Origin: Acidobacteriota bacterium | GTDB taxonomy: Bacteria; Acidobacteriota; Polarisedimenticolia; J045 | Reading direction: 5' to 3' | Length of the DNA: 39,916 nt | Assembly (NCBI GenBank): GCA_017994815.1 | Contig: JAGOJY010000036.1 | Span: 1-39,916, forward strand | In this document: positions 38,152 to 39,916 of the stretch, piece after piece | Layout: each line of letters opens with the position of its first letter | Position numbering within the stretch: position 1 is the first letter of the stretch | The notes under the pieces: model-generated | Told to the model about the DNA's origin: nothing | The model's database searches: none | The model's input: only the letters and a program-made list of their open reading frames with translations | Made by a program: the position numbers and the translations under genes

Positions 38152-39753
38152 GTGCCCGAGTTCGTCCAGACCGACGCGGCCCCGCCCAGCGTCGAGGCCC
38201 GCCGGCGGTCCGAGACCCGCCACCTGATCGGGGCGAGCGCGCTGGTCAGCGGGGCGAGCCTCGTCACCAAGCTCGTCGGGGTCCTGCGGGTCTCGTTCGA
38301 GGCCGCCATCTTCGGCGCCAACCGGGCCATGGACGCGTTCAACGTGGCGCGCACGATCCCGGACGCGGCGTCGACGTGGATCGAGGCGCCGGTCCGCGCG
38401 GCGCTCGTGCCGCTGTTCACGCGCCGGCTGCACGAACAGGGCGAGGCCGAGGCCTGGTGCGCGGCGAGCAACATCATCAACGTGCTCGCGGTCACGCTCG
38501 GCGCAGTGGTGCTCCTGTTGTACGCCGGCGCGGGGCTGATCGTCCGCGTCACCGCGGCCGGCATGCGCGACCCCGCGGCGTGGGAGCAGGGCGAGGCGCT
38601 GGCCCACGTGCTCGTGTTCTCGATCCTGTTCTCGGTGCTGGCGGTGGTCCTCGGCAGCATCCAGAACGTCTACCGGCGGCAGGGCTTCCCCGTCCTCGGG
38701 CAGTTCGCGAACGGCATCGTCGTGTTCGCGGGTGTGGTGCTGCTCGGGCCGCGGCTCGGCCTGTACGGCTTCGCGCTGGGGATGGTCGGCGGCGCGATCG
38801 CGGCGGTCGTGATCCAGTCCGAGATCGTCTGGCGCTACCGCCGCTTCTACTGCTGGACGCTGCGGCCGTTCGCGCCCGAGGTCCGCGAGCTCTTGACCGT
38901 GGCGTTCCCGCTGTTCATCGGCCTGACCGGCACGCGGATCGACGTGCTCCTCGACCGCGCCTTCGCCTCGTTCCTGCCGGCCGGCCGGCTGTCGATCCTC
39001 CTGTACGCGACGGTGGTGTCCAACATCGGCACCGACCTGGTGCTGGTGGTCTCGACGATGGTCTGGCTGCCGATGTTCGCGCACATGGTCGCGCAGAAGC
39101 GCTTCGACGAGCTGCGCGGCCGCCTGGAACAGGTGCTCGGCGGGTACCTGCTGTTGATCGGGCCGGCGACGGCCGTGCTGTGCGGCGGCTCGTGGGTCGT
39201 CGTGAACCTGTTCTTCCGCTACGGTCGCTTCGACCCGGACAGCGCGTGGTGGACCGCGCTGGCGCTGCCGGTGCTCGCCATCGCTTCGCCGGTTTTCGGC
39301 ATGGGGCAGATCATCGCGCAGGTGCACATCAGCCGCGGCGACACGCGCACCCCGATGGTCGTCGGGTTCTGGCGCATCGGGCTCAAGGCGCTGTTGTCGA
39401 TCGCGCTCCTGATCAGCCTGCCGTGGGAGTACGCGTTCCTCGGATTGGCCGCGGCGTCGTCCGCGTCGTCGTTCTTCCGCACCGCGCAACTCTGGCACCG
39501 GCTGCCGCCGGAGATGCGGCCGCGCGCCGCGATCCTGCGCAGCCCGCTCATCGCGAGCACGCTGTCGTTGGGCGTGGTCGCGGCGCTGGCGGCCGCGCTC
39601 GCCGCGCCCGCGTCATGGGGCGGCTGGGTCGCGCAACTCGCGCTGCTCGGCGGTGTCGCGGTCGCGGTGCAGGTCGGCGTGGCGTGGTGGACCGGCGACG
39701 CGACGCTCCGCACCGCTGCGGCGCGCCTGCTCGGACGGGGCAAGAGGCCGTGA
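38152..39753 (+). CDS. MurJ/MVF-family lipid-linked precursor flippase
   Basis: A 533-aa multi-spanning membrane protein of the MurJ (MviN) family. It has the N-terminal GASALVSGASLVTKLVGVLRV, NRAMDAFNVARTIPD, FTRRLHEQGEAEAW, AFPLFIGLTGTRIDVLLDRAFAS and FGMGQIIAQVHISRGDTRTPM, with about 12-14 hydrophobic helices. MurJ moves lipid II; MVF members in polysaccharide loci are thought to flip lipid-linked repeats. Here it may be the Wzx-equivalent for this EPS, as no other flippase is seen. GTG 38152 is chosen from the family start; no ribosome site is visible. It overlaps the next gene by 4 nt. Confidence 0.9.
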   Translation: MPEFVQTDAAPPSVEARRRSETRHLIGASALVSGASLVTKLVGVLRVSFEAAIFGANRAMDAFNVARTIPDAASTWIEAPVRAALVPLFTRRLHEQGEAEAWCAASNIINVLAVTLGAVVLLLYAGAGLIVRVTAAGMRDPAAWEQGEALAHVLVFSILFSVLAVVLGSIQNVYRRQGFPVLGQFANGIVVFAGVVLLGPRLGLYGFALGMVGGAIAAVVIQSEIVWRYRRFYCWTLRPFAPEVRELLTVAFPLFIGLTGTRIDVLLDRAFASFLPAGRLSILLYATVVSNIGTDLVLVVSTMVWLPMFAHMVAQKRFDELRGRLEQVLGGYLLLIGPATAVLCGGSWVVVNLFFRYGRFDPDSAWWTALALPVLAIASPVFGMGQIIAQVHISRGDTRTPMVVGFWRIGLKALLSIALLISLPWEYAFLGLAAASSASSFFRTAQLWHRLPPEMRPRAAILRSPLIASTLSLGVVAALAAALAAPASWGGWVAQLALLGGVAVAVQVGVAWWTGDATLRTAAARLLGRGKRP

Positions 39754-39916
39754 GCGCCGCGGTGCAGAAGCTGAGCCCGTCCGAGGAGCGCGAACAGCGC
39801 TCGCGGATGCTCGCCGCGGGCGAGATCTCGCTCGTGCTGACGATCCTGATCGGCGTCGCGATCGCGCAAGCATTCCCGTTCCGGCCGGTCAAGTACGGGC
39901 TGATCGCTTTCTTCGC
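39750..39916 (+). CDS. Membrane protein, N-terminal part only (possible polymerase/ligase)
   Basis: GTG 39750 overlaps the flippase stop by 4 nt and the frame runs off the right edge after 55 codons. A charged cytoplasmic N-terminus (KLSPSEEREQRSR) is followed by a hydrophobic helix (ISLVLTILIGVAIAQAF) and FPFRPVKYGLIAFF, which starts a second helix. The coupled position after the flippase and the absence of any other Wzy candidate make an O-antigen polymerase/ligase possible, but no diagnostic motif is in view. Confidence 0.6.
   Translation, partial: MSAAVQKLSPSEEREQRSRMLAAGEISLVLTILIGVAIAQAFPFRPVKYGLIAFF

Overview
The window is a very GC-rich, tightly packed bacterial chromosome segment dominated by an exopolysaccharide (EPS)/capsule locus of the Wzx/Wzy type. 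An outer-membrane export system, many 4-nt start/stop overlaps and several sigma-54-like promoters point to a diderm (Gram-negative-type) bacterium, for example an Acidobacteriota- or Myxococcota-like lineage. No phylogenetic marker is present, so the phylum is only a guess.

Layout. (1) 1-2630, accessory left flank: a secreted IPT/TIG-domain protein cut by the left edge, a tRNA-Arg(ACG) with its own promoter, and a two-gene minus-strand unit made of a PqqD/RRE-type protein and a 65-residue peptide with a YxxPxI leader-like motif. The latter resembles an orphan RiPP (ribosomally made, modified peptide) module. (2) 2631-9842, export and regulation operon (+): Wza-like exporter, outer-membrane beta-barrel, Wzz-like chain-length protein, BY-type tyrosine kinase, YvcK-like protein and a WbpM/CapD-type nucleotide-sugar dehydratase. 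A sigma-54-type promoter lies upstream at 2361. (3) 9769-11304: a minus-strand nucleotidyltransferase-fold protein whose 3' end overlaps the dehydratase gene, and a divergent small helix-turn-helix gene. (4) 11453-28478, a run of 16 plus-strand genes for building and decorating the sugar repeat: left-handed beta-helix acyltransferase, asparagine-synthetase-like amidotransferase, stand-alone acyl carrier protein, DUF362 protein, LarA-like racemase, initiating phosphoglycosyltransferase, NeuD-like acetyltransferase, polysaccharide deacetylase, two PaaK/CapK-like adenylating enzymes, a GNAT/FemAB-like acyltransferase, a glucuronyl C5-epimerase-like protein and three GT4 glycosyltransferases. (5) 28483-33062: direct repeats, then two divergent secreted-protein genes (a putative glycoside hydrolase and a parallel beta-helix protein). 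Each has a sigma-54-like promoter and both end in the same residues, HRTDTR. (6) 33063-38091 (-): GT4, a second amidotransferase, GT4, polysaccharide deacetylase. (7) 38152-39916 (+): a MurJ/MVF-type flippase and the start of a membrane protein cut by the right edge.

How the genes fit together (inference). The initiating transferase loads a sugar phosphate on undecaprenyl phosphate and the GT4 enzymes extend it. Acetyl/acyl transferases, amidotransferases and perhaps the epimerase modify it. The MurJ-like protein flips it, and Wzz, the kinase, the Wza-like protein and the barrel control length and export. The C5-epimerase-like protein and the two AsnB-like proteins together suggest a uronic-acid-containing, partly amidated polymer. 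The most unusual signals are the orphan RRE/peptide pair, the shared HRTDTR tails under paired sigma-54-like promoters, and the LarA/DUF362/ACP/PaaK set of decoration genes.
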